A stretch of DNA of 64,000 nt from Cecembia rubra (GCF_003014575.1 NZ_PYGF01000005.1:1-64000); one strand, 5' to 3'; shown: positions 18,330 through 27,553, numbered from the stretch's first letter. The notes: generated by a model from the letters alone, not told the origin. Program-made: numbers and translations.

Positions 18330-18360
18330 AAAAAAAGGTGAAATTCGGAAATTTCACCTT
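18330..18360 (-). terminator. Terminator after the MerR/B12 regulator gene
   Basis: On the minus strand AAGGTGAAAT and ATTTCACCTT (18360-18351 with 18344-18335) form a 10-bp stem followed by a run of T, between the regulator and the divergently controlled sigma unit. Confidence 0.8.
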
Positions 18361-18387
18361 GTTTAATTATTTATCAAAATTGTCAAT

Positions 18388-19284
18388 TTATTTCTCCTGA
18401 GGGGCGAGTTCAATTTCCCTAAGATAATCTTTAAGCTGTCTGATATAATGCATGGCAAAAACATTATTTGGTAATTTAAGATCTTGGCCTACAATCTGAT
18501 ATCCTGACACTATGATTTTCGTATCTGAAAATCTCTCGGAAAGGGCCTCTATGTATTCCTGTACATATTCAGCACTAGGAGATGTAGTAATTACAGTTAC
18601 AATATATTCTGGGCGGTGAAGTTTGTAGACAGCCAATAAATCATCAGAAGGTGTATTTTGCCCCAGATAAATCACCTTATGCCCTTGATTTTTAATAAGG
18701 AATGCAGCAAAGAGGATAGAAATTTCATGGAGTTCACCTTCAGGTAAAAAAAGTATAAATTTTTTACCATTGCTTTTGGAGACTTGTCCATCGATGGCAA
18801 CAATTAGTTTTTGCCTTACAAGGTTACTGATAAAATGCTCCTGCGCAGGATTTATTGCACCTGTCTGCCAAAGAACCCCAATTTTGGACATGAACGGATA
18901 AATGATATTCATCATTGTCTGATCAAATCCTATTTTTAGGATATTGGTTGACAAAACTTTGTCAAAACGCTCCTCATCCATTTCTATCATGCAGATGGTA
19001 AGGGCATGTATTTGGTCATCGTGGGTTAAACTTCTTTCTGTCAGTTTGACAACTTCCTCCCTCATTTCATCCATGGCCATTTTAGCAATCTTACTTATTT
19101 TATAGCCATTGTCATTTAATAAGGCGACGTTGAGGATCAGTTTGAGGTCATTATCGTCATAATACCGGATATTAGTTTCTGTTCTTTTTGGGGAAAGCAG
19201 ATTATACCGCTGTTCCCAAATGCGCAGCGTGTGTGCCTTTATACCGGACAACTGTTCAAGATCCTTGATGGAATAAGTACTCAC
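18388..19284 (-). CDS. MerR-family regulator with cobalamin-binding domain (CarH/LitR-like)
   Basis: 298 residues from a GTG start. Residues 1-70 are a MerR winged helix (SIKDLEQLSGIKAHTLRIWEQRY is the recognition region). Residues about 95-165 are the B12-binding helical bundle and 170-290 the Rossmann B12 domain. W139 followed nine residues later by E149-H150 reproduces the W-x9-EH signature of AdoCbl photoreceptors, and H186 in GELHE is the expected lower cobalt ligand. The residue after W139 is Q140, where Thermus CarH has the histidine that captures cobalt after illumination. Known family members repress carotenoid genes in the dark. It follows crtZ by five bases. Confidence 0.88.
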   Translation of the reverse strand: MSTYSIKDLEQLSGIKAHTLRIWEQRYNLLSPKRTETNIRYYDDNDLKLILNVALLNDNGYKISKIAKMAMDEMREEVVKLTERSLTHDDQIHALTICMIEMDEERFDKVLSTNILKIGFDQTMMNIIYPFMSKIGVLWQTGAINPAQEHFISNLVRQKLIVAIDGQVSKSNGKKFILFLPEGELHEISILFAAFLIKNQGHKVIYLGQNTPSDDLLAVYKLHRPEYIVTVITTSPSAEYVQEYIEALSERFSDTKIIVSGYQIVGQDLKLPNNVFAMHYIRQLKDYLREIELAPQEK

Positions 19285-19289
19285 GAAAA

Positions 19290-19727
19290 TTATCTTTTAA
19301 AATACTTCTTTGGTACAACAAATAATCCGAATGATACAGCATCATTCTTTTTATTGGTGGCATGATGGTCCTGATGGGCTTTGAATATACCTAACAAGTA
19401 CTTATTCTGAGGCCTATTGAACCATTTCAGCCTTCGATGTACAAGTACATCATGAATAATGAAATATAACATACCATAAATACTGATGCCTACTCCCATC
19501 CAAAACCTATAATCTAGGTTTTCCGCTCCTGTCAGTATCAAACCAATAGCTATACTACCAAACAGTAATGAAAATAAATCATTCAGTTCAAAGAATGATT
19601 TAGAAGGTTGATGATGGGTTTTATGAATGGACCAAAGTGGACCATGCATGATGTATTTATGGATAAACCATCCGGAAAGCTCCATGATGGCAAAGCCTAT
19701 TAAAGTAAATACAACAGCATACATCAT
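19290..19727 (-). CDS. crtZ: Beta-carotene hydroxylase CrtZ
   Basis: 145 residues, a small membrane di-iron hydroxylase. Histidine clusters are HKYIMHG, HKTHH, HDVLVHRR and AHQDHHAT, as in bacterial CrtZ, with hydrophobic segments between them. It hydroxylates C3 of beta-ionone rings, before or after CrtW ketolation. The length fits the short Bacteroidota CrtZ type. It lies in the middle of the cruF-crtZ-merR unit. Confidence 0.92.
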   Translation of the reverse strand: MMYAVVFTLIGFAIMELSGWFIHKYIMHGPLWSIHKTHHQPSKSFFELNDLFSLLFGSIAIGLILTGAENLDYRFWMGVGISIYGMLYFIIHDVLVHRRLKWFNRPQNKYLLGIFKAHQDHHATNKKNDAVSFGLFVVPKKYFKR

Positions 19728-19765
19728 TTCAATAACTTATTTAAGGACAGAATGTTTTTTTGATT

Positions 19766-20455
19766 TTATAGAATAAAGTTTAAAATCACAAAGAATGCGA
19801 CAAGATTGACCAATAAATATGCAGATATTTTGTTTTCCTTGGAAAACTCAGCCTTTCTAAAGATCAATTGTATAATAAATGCCACCCCAAACCATCCCAG
19901 GTAATTGGATAAGGGAATAATATCATTCTCCCAAGTCCAGAAATCAAGGACAATTGCTACGGGCTCAATGGCATAATCAATCATTACCATAGCAAAGGCT
20001 CCAAGCAGAGAGGCAAAGATGTCATTTTGGATCCATTTGTACAGTAAAGTGCCTGTAAGGTATATCAATATCAGCCAATTGACACCGATCAAGATTGGGA
20101 CTTCAAATAATTGAGGTCCCAATACCGGTCCATATTGATAATTGCCAAAAGGGAAACCGGTATGAACTCCAGATACTTCAGAACCATATCCGATAAGGAA
20201 TGCAGCTGCCAAAAATCTGATAAATGAATCATTCCAGTCCCTGTGCTTAGATAGCATGATTCCCAGTGTGATAAGCAATTGGTAAGGTGTAAGAGACTGA
20301 AAGTATGGCCTTACTTCAGGAATGGACATGCCAATTATACCTACCAGATATAGGACTGTAATAACTGCTTCTAAAACAGGAAACTTTTTCTTGTCGGGTT
20401 TATCGAGATCCAAAGAGGGGACATTACTTATTTTTTGATCAATCGGATAAGACAT
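19766..20455 (-). CDS. cruF: Carotenoid 1,2-hydratase CruF-like membrane protein
   Basis: 229 residues with about seven hydrophobic segments. The DUF422 (Caroten_synth) motifs are present: GYGSEVSGVHTGFPFGNYQYG, VPILIGVNWLILIY, and DYAIEPVAIVLDFWTWEND followed by IPLSNYLGWF. CruF proteins hydrate the psi end of gamma-carotene-type carotenoids to a 1'-hydroxyl. This, with CrtW and CrtZ, is the set expected for flexixanthin-like pigments. I considered a CrtYcd lycopene cyclase and rejected it on these motifs. First gene of the second leftward crt unit. Confidence 0.85.
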   Translation of the reverse strand: MSYPIDQKISNVPSLDLDKPDKKKFPVLEAVITVLYLVGIIGMSIPEVRPYFQSLTPYQLLITLGIMLSKHRDWNDSFIRFLAAAFLIGYGSEVSGVHTGFPFGNYQYGPVLGPQLFEVPILIGVNWLILIYLTGTLLYKWIQNDIFASLLGAFAMVMIDYAIEPVAIVLDFWTWENDIIPLSNYLGWFGVAFIIQLIFRKAEFSKENKISAYLLVNLVAFFVILNFIL

Positions 20456-20477
20456 GGCTTTAAATGGAATTCACAAT

Positions 20478-20504
20478 TGCTGAGAATTGTTTAACTGCTG
20501 AGAA
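20478..20504 (-). promoter_or_regulatory. 9+9+9 direct-repeat element upstream of cruF
   Basis: TGCTGAGAA occurs twice (20478-20486 and 20496-20504), separated exactly by TTGTTTAAC. The element is 23-49 bases upstream of the cruF ATG and contains the same TTGTTTAA octamer found before the sigma gene. It may also influence the divergent DUF4286 gene at 20559. Operator function is inference. Confidence 0.45.
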
Positions 20505-20558
20505 GTATATTTGTTGGAAATTAATCGAGGCAAAGGTAAAAAATAAAAAGCAAGTAAT

Positions 20559-20864
20559 ATGTTATTATACAATGTGACCGTCAATATTGAAAAAGATGCT
20601 GAAAAGGATTGGGTGATCTGGATGAAAGAAACACATATTCCAGATGTGCTGGCTACCGGAATGTTTTTTGAAAACAGGTTTTATAAAATCCTGCATGACT
20701 CTGAAGATGGTAGTGTTAATTATTCTGTACAGTATTTTTCAGACTCCATGGATAAAATCCTTGAATATCAAAAGGTTTATGCTCCTAAACTTCAACAGGA
20801 TACCAAAGATAAATTTGGAGAAAAGTTTGTCGTTTTTAGAACACTTCTTGAATCAGTCAAATAA
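20559..20864 (+). CDS. DUF4286-family protein
   Basis: 101 residues. The sequence YNVTVNIEKDAEKDWVIWMKE, HIPDVLATGMF and NYSVQYFSDSMDKILEYQ matches the small ferredoxin-like-fold DUF4286 family of Bacteroidota. No catalytic residues or function are known. The gene ends two bases before tag, so the two form an operon; a role tied to DNA repair is only a guess from this position. Confidence 0.8.
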   Translation: MLLYNVTVNIEKDAEKDWVIWMKETHIPDVLATGMFFENRFYKILHDSEDGSVNYSVQYFSDSMDKILEYQKVYAPKLQQDTKDKFGEKFVVFRTLLESVK

Positions 20865-20866
20865 TC

Positions 20867-21454
20867 ATGGAAAAAGAACTGAAATGCCGCTGTGGATGGT
20901 GTCTGGGTTTTGAGGATTACATAAGGTACCATGATGAAGAATGGGGAGTGCCTGTACGGGATGACAGCAAACAGTTTGAGTTTCTGGTTCTGGAAAGTGC
21001 CCAGGCCGGCTTGAGCTGGTCAACTATCCTTAAGAAAAGGCAAGGATATAAAAAGGCATTTGCAGATTTTGATTACATGCAAGTGGCAGAATTTCCTGAG
21101 GCTTATTTAAAGGAATTGTTGACAGATAAAGGAATTATCAGAAATGAACTCAAAATAAGATCTGCCGTTAACAATGCCCGTCGTTTCTTGGAAGTTCAGG
21201 ATGAGTTTGGAACTTTTTCAGAATACATTTGGAGCTTTGTAAATGGAAAAAGCATTCAGAATGAATGGAAATCCCTTTCAGAAGTTCCTGCTACCTCGTC
21301 TGTTTCGGATCGTTTGGCCAAAGACATGAAGAAGCGTGGCTTTAAATTTTTGGGAAGTACCATACTTTATGCCCATATGCAGGCTACCGGTCTGGTCAAT
21401 GACCATTTAGTGGACTGTTGGAGATATGAGGAGGTAAAAAAATTATCTGTGTAA
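20867..21454 (+). CDS. tag: DNA-3-methyladenine glycosylase I
   Basis: 195 residues. Diagnostic features of Tag are the N-terminal zinc-ligand region CRCGWCLG, YHDEEWGVP, the catalytic region ESAQAGLSWSTILKKR, and C-terminal MQATGLVNDHLVDCWR carrying the other zinc ligands. It removes N3-methyladenine from DNA to start base-excision repair. The length is normal and a strong terminator follows. Confidence 0.95.
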   Translation: MEKELKCRCGWCLGFEDYIRYHDEEWGVPVRDDSKQFEFLVLESAQAGLSWSTILKKRQGYKKAFADFDYMQVAEFPEAYLKELLTDKGIIRNELKIRSAVNNARRFLEVQDEFGTFSEYIWSFVNGKSIQNEWKSLSEVPATSSVSDRLAKDMKKRGFKFLGSTILYAHMQATGLVNDHLVDCWRYEEVKKLSV

Positions 21455-21456
21455 TA

Positions 21457-21490
21457 CAAAAGGGGCTGCTTTTATGCAGCCACTTTTGTT
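21457..21490 (+). terminator. Terminator after tag
   Basis: CAAAAG.GGCTGC pairs with GCAGCC.CTTTTG around a six-base loop, with a T-rich tail; the A/T-rich arms also allow termination of the convergent gene at 21498. Confidence 0.75.
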
Positions 21491-21497
21491 TGGATCT

Positions 21498-22241
21498 TTA
21501 TTTATTGGGTTTATAGGCGTCCTTATATTTGCTCCAGACTTCATATATAGGATTGCCTGTAGAACTCATCCCACTATGATGCCATTCCCCGTTGATTACT
21601 TCAAAGTCAAAACTTAGACTCGCACCGACTCTCGAATCATCCCGTGAAAAAAAGGTTATGTTTTCAGTGTATTTTCCATTTTCAGCAGTATAAGTACCTC
21701 CGCCTGTTCCCATAAATTCCTTGGTCTCAGAATTGAATGCAATCCATTGAAATCTTCCGCCACTCAGAACTTTTACAGTTCTTCTGGCCCCAGGTGTACT
21801 TCTTCTTATTTCTCCTTCAGCTTTTCTTCCAGTAAATACCCAGTTGGCAGTTAAGTCATCCTTTCTATCGCCAATTTTTTCCCAGATTTCAACCAGGGTT
21901 TTACCATCCACTTGGGCAGATATGATTACCCTATTGTCTTTTTTATCCAGGCTGTAGTTAGTTGTGGTGCCGACTTTCTCAGAATTCATTGTGAAAAAAT
22001 CAAGAGTTTCTCTATAATTATTACCATCAGTCGAAAACTCACCACCTCCAGCACCAAGGAATTTATTGCTTCCGATTTCTTTGGCCCCAAATGCAAAATA
22101 GCCATCCTGATAGATTTTGATGTATTCTTTATCAGTGATTTCTTTACCGTCCTTATGGGTCATTTTCCATGCTCCCTCTAAAGTTTGTGCGTAAATCATT
22201 CCTGCCAGAAACAACAAGGGCAATGTCAATATTTTTTTCAT
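21498..22241 (-). CDS. Secreted protein with two internal repeats, function unknown
   Basis: 247 residues with a signal peptide (MKKILTLPLLFLAGMIYAQ). The mature part is two repeats of about 110 residues. Each begins with a tryptophan (GAWKMTH; ANWVFTG), carries FLGAGGGEFS or FMGTGGGTYT followed by ENITFF-type strands, and ends with EIWEKIG or EVWSKY. This resembles small beta-barrel proteins of the lipocalin-like/DUF4488 type in Bacteroidota, but I do not recognise a ligand site. The repeat structure suggests internal duplication of a single-domain ancestor. It is monocistronic. Confidence 0.7.
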   Translation of the reverse strand: MKKILTLPLLFLAGMIYAQTLEGAWKMTHKDGKEITDKEYIKIYQDGYFAFGAKEIGSNKFLGAGGGEFSTDGNNYRETLDFFTMNSEKVGTTTNYSLDKKDNRVIISAQVDGKTLVEIWEKIGDRKDDLTANWVFTGRKAEGEIRRSTPGARRTVKVLSGGRFQWIAFNSETKEFMGTGGGTYTAENGKYTENITFFSRDDSRVGASLSFDFEVINGEWHHSGMSSTGNPIYEVWSKYKDAYKPNK

Positions 22242-22293
22242 GATAGGATTATGTTTAGGTTTATGGTTTCAATATATGACTTAATGCTTGAGT

Positions 22294-22614
22294 ATGAAAA
22301 CCTTTATACTTGGACGGACGAAAGAAGAGGTGCTAGGGTTACTCCGCGAAAAGGAAATTAAGACTGTAGCATTGGGAGAAAGAAAAATTTGCCTTACCAG
22401 GATAGGGGAAGAATATTTTGCTTTTGAGCAAAACTGCCCGCATAGAAAGGCCAATTTGGGTCAGGGATATATCAATAATTTTCAGGAAATAATTTGCCCA
22501 TTGCATGCTTATCGTTTTGATTTAAAGTCTGGAAAGGTGAGTAATGCCAACTGTCCAGATCTCCAGGTTTTCAAAACTCAAATATCTGATAATGGATTAA
22601 AGATTTTTATTTGA
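22294..22614 (+). CDS. Rieske 2Fe-2S protein
   Basis: 106 residues from the ATG at 22294; a TTG two codons upstream is an alternative. The two Rieske cluster motifs are CPHRKANLGQG (C-x-H) and CPLHAYRFDLKSG (C-x2-H). It is the size of soluble ferredoxin components of dioxygenase and NirD-like systems and has no membrane anchor. No oxygenase or reductase gene is adjacent, so the electron partner is unknown. It converges on the csaA-like gene with a two-base gap. Confidence 0.88.
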   Translation: MKTFILGRTKEEVLGLLREKEIKTVALGERKICLTRIGEEYFAFEQNCPHRKANLGQGYINNFQEIICPLHAYRFDLKSGKVSNANCPDLQVFKTQISDNGLKIFI

Positions 22615-22616
22615 CC

Positions 22617-22952
22617 TCAGTGAAGCCTAGAGCCATTTGGGACTTTATGGTCAGGAGTGGCCAATACAATGCCGCCATTACCATCATCAAAGCCCGTCAC
22701 CAAAATTTCTGATATAAAGTTAGCAATTTGTTTTGGCTTAAAATTGCAGACACAAATTACCTGCTTTCCTATCAGATCCTCGGGGATGTACCGGGCAGTA
22801 ATCTGAGCTGAGGATTGCTTGACCCCCAATTCTCCCAAATCCACCCAAATTTTGTAGGCTGGTTTTTGTGCTCTTTCAAAATTTTCTGCTTTGATAATTG
22901 TACCCACTCTTATCTCGATTCTTTGAAAATCACAAAAGTCAATCGTTTGCAT
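22617..22952 (-). CDS. csaA: CsaA-like tRNA-binding domain protein
   Basis: 111 residues, a single OB-fold tRNA-binding domain: [29 protein letters not shown], then [25 protein letters not shown] and [28 protein letters not shown], the CsaA signature. Proteins of this family bind tRNA and have been described as secretion-related chaperones in Bacillus; the role in Bacteroidota is not established. Confidence 0.88.
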   Translation of the reverse strand: MQTIDFCDFQRIEIRVGTIIKAENFERAQKPAYKIWVDLGELGVKQSSAQITARYIPEDLIGKQVICVCNFKPKQIANFISEILVTGFDDGNGGIVLATPDHKVPNGSRLH

Positions 22953-23025
22953 TGAGAAATTATTTTATTATTTTTGGAACATTACTGCTGAAAAGCAGTT
23001 AAATCTACTCAAACCTCCATCATAA

Positions 23026-23400
23026 ATGAACTCATTTGACAATAATTCTTCCTTCATGCCAAAGGTTTTCCTAATCGGTCTGGGATTGTGTTTGTTTTTA
23101 AGTTCTTATTCATTTGCCCAAAGCGAAAGAGAAAAAAGTACTCAGGACCTGCCAAAAAACTCAGATGGAATAGGACAATTTGAAAGTCATGAATCTGGTT
23201 CTTTGGAATTAAGGAATGAATTATTGAACCGTTCTAATCTAAACCAGAACAAAGATAACTCATTGAATGCCACAAATTCCAATAGAAGGGAAAACCCAAT
23301 CTACAAGCAAGGGGGGGAAAAAGATGTCAAAAAAGAAGGAATGTCTACCTTGTCTTTCAACCTGTTCCTTTATATAGTGGACAAATTCAAAGAAGATTAA
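23026..23400 (+). CDS. Small exported protein of unknown function
   Basis: 124 residues. A hydrophobic segment (PKVFLIGLGLCLFLSSYSFAQ) looks like a signal peptide, with possible starts at 23026 or at the internal ATG 23056, which would give a more usual n-region. The mature part is hydrophilic, Asn/Ser/Glu/Lys-rich and of low complexity, ending in a short hydrophobic patch LSFNLFLYIVDKF. I recognise no domain. It is flanked by a terminator and converges on a trmH-like gene. Confidence 0.5.
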   Translation: MNSFDNNSSFMPKVFLIGLGLCLFLSSYSFAQSEREKSTQDLPKNSDGIGQFESHESGSLELRNELLNRSNLNQNKDNSLNATNSNRRENPIYKQGGEKDVKKEGMSTLSFNLFLYIVDKFKED

Positions 23401-23428
23401 ATGCAAATACCAATAAATCCAAAATAAA

Positions 23429-23458
23429 AAAGAGATCGCGTGATCTCTTTTTTTTTAC
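23429..23458. terminator. Bidirectional terminator
   Basis: An AAAGAGATC/GATCTCTTT stem (23429-23437, 23442-23450) with a four-base loop, T-run to the right and A-run to the left, between convergent genes. Confidence 0.85.
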
Positions 23459-24000
23459 CCCTCATTTTGAAACAAGTTCAACTTGACCACAAAATCCCAG
23501 ATTGCTATACCCATAGAGACTGAAATATTCAATGAGTGTTTGGTGCCGAGTTGAGGGATTTCTAGGACATGATCACTTTTCAGTATTACTTCCTGTTCAA
23601 CTCCAAATACTTCATTTCCAAATACCAGTGCATATTTTTTACCTTTATCGGGTTGAAATTCATTCAAAGGAACTGACTGATCAACCTGTTCTAATGCACA
23701 AATGTTGAATCCCGCCTCCCTTAACTCTTCAATGGCTTTACTGGTATTTTCAAAATATTCCCATTCTACTGATTCCGTTGCTCCCAATGCAGTTTTTTGA
23801 ATTTCACGATGAGGAGGAGTTCCCGTGATCCCACAAAGGCATATTTTTTCTATTAAAAAGGCGTCAGAAGTCCGGAATGCTGAACCCACATTATTCAGAC
23901 TTCTCACATTGTCCAACACTATGACCAAAGGTGCTTTATCCCTTTTTTTGAATTCCTCAACCGATAAGCGGTTGAGTTCTTCCATGCTTAATTTCTTCAT
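23455..24000 (-). CDS. TrmH/SpoU-family RNA 2'-O-methyltransferase
   Basis: 181 residues. SpoU motifs are VLDNVRSLNNVGSAFRTSDAF (motif 1), YALVFGNEVFGVEQEV (motif 2) and LEIPQLGTKHSLNISVSMGIAIWDF (motif 3), forming the trefoil-knot SAM site. It lacks an N-terminal L30-like substrate-binding domain, so it is a short TrmH/TrmL-like enzyme that probably methylates a tRNA ribose. The exact target is not determinable. It is transcribed divergently from mutS. Confidence 0.87.
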   Translation of the reverse strand: MKKLSMEELNRLSVEEFKKRDKAPLVIVLDNVRSLNNVGSAFRTSDAFLIEKICLCGITGTPPHREIQKTALGATESVEWEYFENTSKAIEELREAGFNICALEQVDQSVPLNEFQPDKGKKYALVFGNEVFGVEQEVILKSDHVLEIPQLGTKHSLNISVSMGIAIWDFVVKLNLFQNEG

Positions 24001-24086
24001 GAGGTTTTGTTTACCCTTTGATATCTCTTAATTTCAGGTTTTGAATTTATTCCAAAATTAGCACAAAGATTTAATTCAGGGACGAT

Positions 24087-26699
24087 ATGGCCAAAGAGAA
24101 GGAAAAGGAAGTCAAGGAAACCCCATTAATGAAACAATATAATGCTATTAAAGCAAAACATCCTGGGGCCTTGCTTTTGTTTAGAGTGGGGGATTTTTAT
24201 GAGACTTTTGGAGAAGATGCCATTGTAGCCAGTAAAGTCCTCGATATTGTTCTTACCAAAAGGGCTAATGGGGCAGCATCCCATATTGAATTAGCGGGAT
24301 TTCCCCATCATTCTTTGGACAGTTATCTTCCAAAATTAGTACGTGCCGGTAACAGGGTAGCTATCTGTGATCAATTGGAAGATCCCAAAGAGGTAAAAGG
24401 TATTGTCAAAAGGGGTGTAACTGAATTGGTGACTCCGGGTCTTTCATTCAATGATAATGTACTTGATAAGCGGAAGAACAATTACCTTGCCTCCATTCAC
24501 TTTGGGAAAGAAAACCTTGGAATTGCATTTTTGGATCTATCGACCGGAGAATTTATGAGTGCGGAAGGCAGTCAACAGTACATTGAAAAGTTATTACAAA
24601 GCTTTAGCCCCTCCGAAGTCATTTATTCCAAAGCATACAGACAGAGAGCCCAGGAAATGCTCAAAGAGCAGTTTTCCACTTTTCATTGTGAAGATTGGGT
24701 GTATCAATTTGATTACGCCTATGAAAAGTTGACCGGGCACTTTGCCACTGCCAACCTGAAAGGTTTTGGTATAGACAATCTGGAATTGGGCATCGTGGCA
24801 GCAGGTGCAGTCTTGTTTTATTTGGAAGAAACGGAACATAAAGAAGTTAAGCATATAGCTTCCATTTCTAGGATTGCCGAGGAAAAATTTGTCTGGCTGG
24901 ACAAATTCACTATCAGAAACCTGGAGCTTGTCTATCCCCAGCAAGATGGGGGAGTTCCTTTGATCAATATTCTGGATCAGACCGTTACCCCAATGGGATC
25001 CAGAATGATGAAGAAATGGATGGTGCTTCCCCTTAAAGAGAAGGAATTAATTGAGGAAAGACTGAAGGTTGTCGAGTTTTTCTTTGAAAACAACCCATTG
25101 GGAGAAGAAATCCTTTCTCATCTTAGACATATTGGTGATTTGGAAAGGCTGATTTCAAAGGTGGCAGTAGGGAGAATCAATCCAAGGGAAATGAATCAAC
25201 TGAAAAAAGCGTTGAAAAATACCCTACCTATCAGGGACCTGTTGCGCGCATCCGAAAGCGAATCACTCAGAAAACTAGCAGATCAGATCAATTCATGTGA
25301 ATTCCTTTTGGAGAAAATCGAAAAAGAACTTCAGGAGGATGCTCCTATGCTGGTGCATCAGGGAGGTATAATCAAAGATGGGGTGGATTCGGAACTGGAT
25401 GAATACAGGGGCCTGGCCAATACCGGAAAAGATTACCTATTGGCTTTACAGCAGAGAGAATTGCAAAGGACAGGTATCAGTTCGCTCAAAGTAGCCTTTA
25501 ACAAAGTCTTTGGCTATTATCTGGAAGTGACCAATGCCCATAAGGACAAGGTGCCTGAGGAATGGATCAGGAAACAGACATTGGTCAATGCAGAGAGGTA
25601 CATTACCCCTGAGCTCAAAGAATATGAAGAAAAGATCCTGAATGCTGAGGAGCGTATGATTGCCATTGAGCAACGTTACTTTCAGGCATTGGTACAAGAT
25701 GCTTCAGACTATGTAATTCAAATCCAGCAAAATGCCCGGATCTTGGCCACCTTGGATTGTCTGTTGTCTTTTGCCAATGTAGCAAAAACCAACAAATACA
25801 GTAAACCAAAAATTTCTGATACAGATGCTCTGGAAATCAAGGATGGAAGGCATCCGGTCATTGAGAAGCAACTACCCGTAGGGGAGGCTTATGTGCCGAA
25901 TGACATCTATCTGGACAATGAAAGTCAGCAGATTATAATCATTACAGGCCCCAATATGGCTGGTAAATCTGCACTTTTAAGGCAGACTGCCCTGATCGTG
26001 CTCATGGCTCAAATGGGAAGTTTTGTACCTGCATCCTATGCACGTATTGGTATTATAGATAAGGTGTTTACAAGAGTCGGCGCGTCTGATAATTTATCAA
26101 AAGGTGAATCTACTTTTATGGTTGAAATGACAGAGACGGCCAGCATCCTGAATAATCTTTCTGATAGAAGTTTGGTTCTGATGGACGAAATCGGTCGGGG
26201 AACATCCACCTATGATGGAATAAGCATAGCTTGGTCAATTGTGGAATTCCTGCACAACCACCCGAAGACCCGGGCAAAAACATTGTTTGCTACCCATTAC
26301 CATGAACTCAACCAGTTGGCAGAAGATTTTCCGAAAATCAAAAATTTCAACGTTTCTGTAAAAGAGGTTGGTAATAAGGTGATTTTTATGCGAAAACTGA
26401 AGGAAGGAGGAAGTGAACACAGTTTTGGTATCCATGTTGCCCAAATGGCAGGCATGCCCAATCCTGTTGTACTAAGGGCGGCAGAGATTATGGTACATTT
26501 GGAAAAAGACAAAGCCATGAAAGCTTCAAAAAATTCTTTGAAGGAAATGCCTAAAAACAACTATCAGTTGAGCCTTTTCGATATAGACCCGAAATACAAA
26601 GAAGTACAGGATATGATTGCACAAATTGACATCAATGCCATATCACCGATTGAAGCATTGATCAAATTAAATGAGATAAAAAAGAAACTTGACTTTTGA
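24087..26699 (+). CDS. mutS: DNA mismatch repair protein MutS
   Basis: 870 residues, full length. Domain I carries the mismatch-reading motif [13 protein letters not shown] (Phe-x-Glu) near residue 40. The connector, lever and clamp domains follow, then the ATPase with Walker [23 protein letters not shown], Walker [17 protein letters not shown] and ATHYHEL. The C-terminal SLFD motif ([13 protein letters not shown]) is of the type that can bind the beta clamp. It starts methyl-directed mismatch repair; no mutL gene is in the window. Confidence 0.97.
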   Translation: MAKEKEKEVKETPLMKQYNAIKAKHPGALLLFRVGDFYETFGEDAIVASKVLDIVLTKRANGAASHIELAGFPHHSLDSYLPKLVRAGNRVAICDQLEDPKEVKGIVKRGVTELVTPGLSFNDNVLDKRKNNYLASIHFGKENLGIAFLDLSTGEFMSAEGSQQYIEKLLQSFSPSEVIYSKAYRQRAQEMLKEQFSTFHCEDWVYQFDYAYEKLTGHFATANLKGFGIDNLELGIVAAGAVLFYLEETEHKEVKHIASISRIAEEKFVWLDKFTIRNLELVYPQQDGGVPLINILDQTVTPMGSRMMKKWMVLPLKEKELIEERLKVVEFFFENNPLGEEILSHLRHIGDLERLISKVAVGRINPREMNQLKKALKNTLPIRDLLRASESESLRKLADQINSCEFLLEKIEKELQEDAPMLVHQGGIIKDGVDSELDEYRGLANTGKDYLLALQQRELQRTGISSLKVAFNKVFGYYLEVTNAHKDKVPEEWIRKQTLVNAERYITPELKEYEEKILNAEERMIAIEQRYFQALVQDASDYVIQIQQNARILATLDCLLSFANVAKTNKYSKPKISDTDALEIKDGRHPVIEKQLPVGEAYVPNDIYLDNESQQIIIITGPNMAGKSALLRQTALIVLMAQMGSFVPASYARIGIIDKVFTRVGASDNLSKGESTFMVEMTETASILNNLSDRSLVLMDEIGRGTSTYDGISIAWSIVEFLHNHPKTRAKTLFATHYHELNQLAEDFPKIKNFNVSVKEVGNKVIFMRKLKEGGSEHSFGIHVAQMAGMPNPVVLRAAEIMVHLEKDKAMKASKNSLKEMPKNNYQLSLFDIDPKYKEVQDMIAQIDINAISPIEALIKLNEIKKKLDF

Positions 26700-26755
26700 A
26701 ATCAACGTTGATTTAGACCGAAAAGTACAGCCCAAATAAAACTTAAACAAAACTT

Positions 26756-27553
26756 ATGGAAATCAGTCTGTTAGAGGAGCTTAAAAAACAAAATAAGCTA
26801 TCTGATTTTTTTTCTTATTGGAAAAAAAAGTCTCCAACTTACTATCCTGAGGAAAGGGATATTTTAGAAGACCTGAGAAGATTTAGCCAGAATTTGGCTT
26901 TAAAGGAAGGCATTGTAATGGGATGTTTTGATTACAGGGATTTGAGCCTTGCCTTTTTCACAGAAAACATCGAGCAAATAAGCGGTTATTCAGTTGAGTT
27001 TTTAAAGAAAAACGGAATTGCAGGAGTCATCTCAGCACTCCATCCAGAAGATGCCCAAGAGCATGTCGCTTTTAATAATAAGGTTTTGGAAACTTTCAAT
27101 CAGGCCAGTCTTTCTGAAAAAAAGACATTTGAGCTATCTTATACTGTAAGATGGCTACATAAAGATGATGGGCATGAGATTTGGTTTTTTACCAAAGCCA
27201 AGCCTTATCTGGTGGACCAGGAAGGAAATTTTGTTTATGACCTGCATATAGCCTTCCAAATCAATAACCATGAGCATTTGACAGGTTATGATTGGAGTTT
27301 TTCTTACACGAAGGATAACGGAGAAAAGGTCCTTTTCAAAAAGAATGATGTCAAACAGGATATTCCTTTGACTAAAAAAGAAATTGAAATTGGTTCTTAC
27401 CTGGTCAAAGGTATGGATTCTCAAGAGATAGCTGAGAAATTATTTATTTCCAGAAATACGGTATTCACCCATAGAAAAAGTATTATGAAAAAGCTCAATG
27501 CCAAAAATGTGGCTGAAGTGATTAAAACCCTTATTTCTTATGGGATAAATTAA
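26756..27553 (+). CDS. LuxR-type transcriptional regulator with PAS-like sensor domain
   Basis: 265 residues. Residues about 45-165 read as a PAS-like fold (CFDYRDLSLAFFTENIEQISGYS, then ALHPEDAQEHVAF). The C-terminal 65 residues are a LuxR/GerE helix-turn-helix: LTKKEIEIGSYLVKGMDSQEIAEKLFISRNTVFTHRKSIMKKL. There is no phosphoacceptor receiver domain, so it is a one-component sensor. The signal and targets are unknown. It stands alone 56 bases after mutS. Confidence 0.85.
   Translation: MEISLLEELKKQNKLSDFFSYWKKKSPTYYPEERDILEDLRRFSQNLALKEGIVMGCFDYRDLSLAFFTENIEQISGYSVEFLKKNGIAGVISALHPEDAQEHVAFNNKVLETFNQASLSEKKTFELSYTVRWLHKDDGHEIWFFTKAKPYLVDQEGNFVYDLHIAFQINNHEHLTGYDWSFSYTKDNGEKVLFKKNDVKQDIPLTKKEIEIGSYLVKGMDSQEIAEKLFISRNTVFTHRKSIMKKLNAKNVAEVIKTLISYGIN

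Noticed and set aside
19766-20455. Fusion-type lycopene cyclase CrtYcd
   Set aside because: Size and topology would fit, but the motifs (VHTGFPFGNYQYG, DFWTWEND, PLSNYLGWF) are those of DUF422/CruF.
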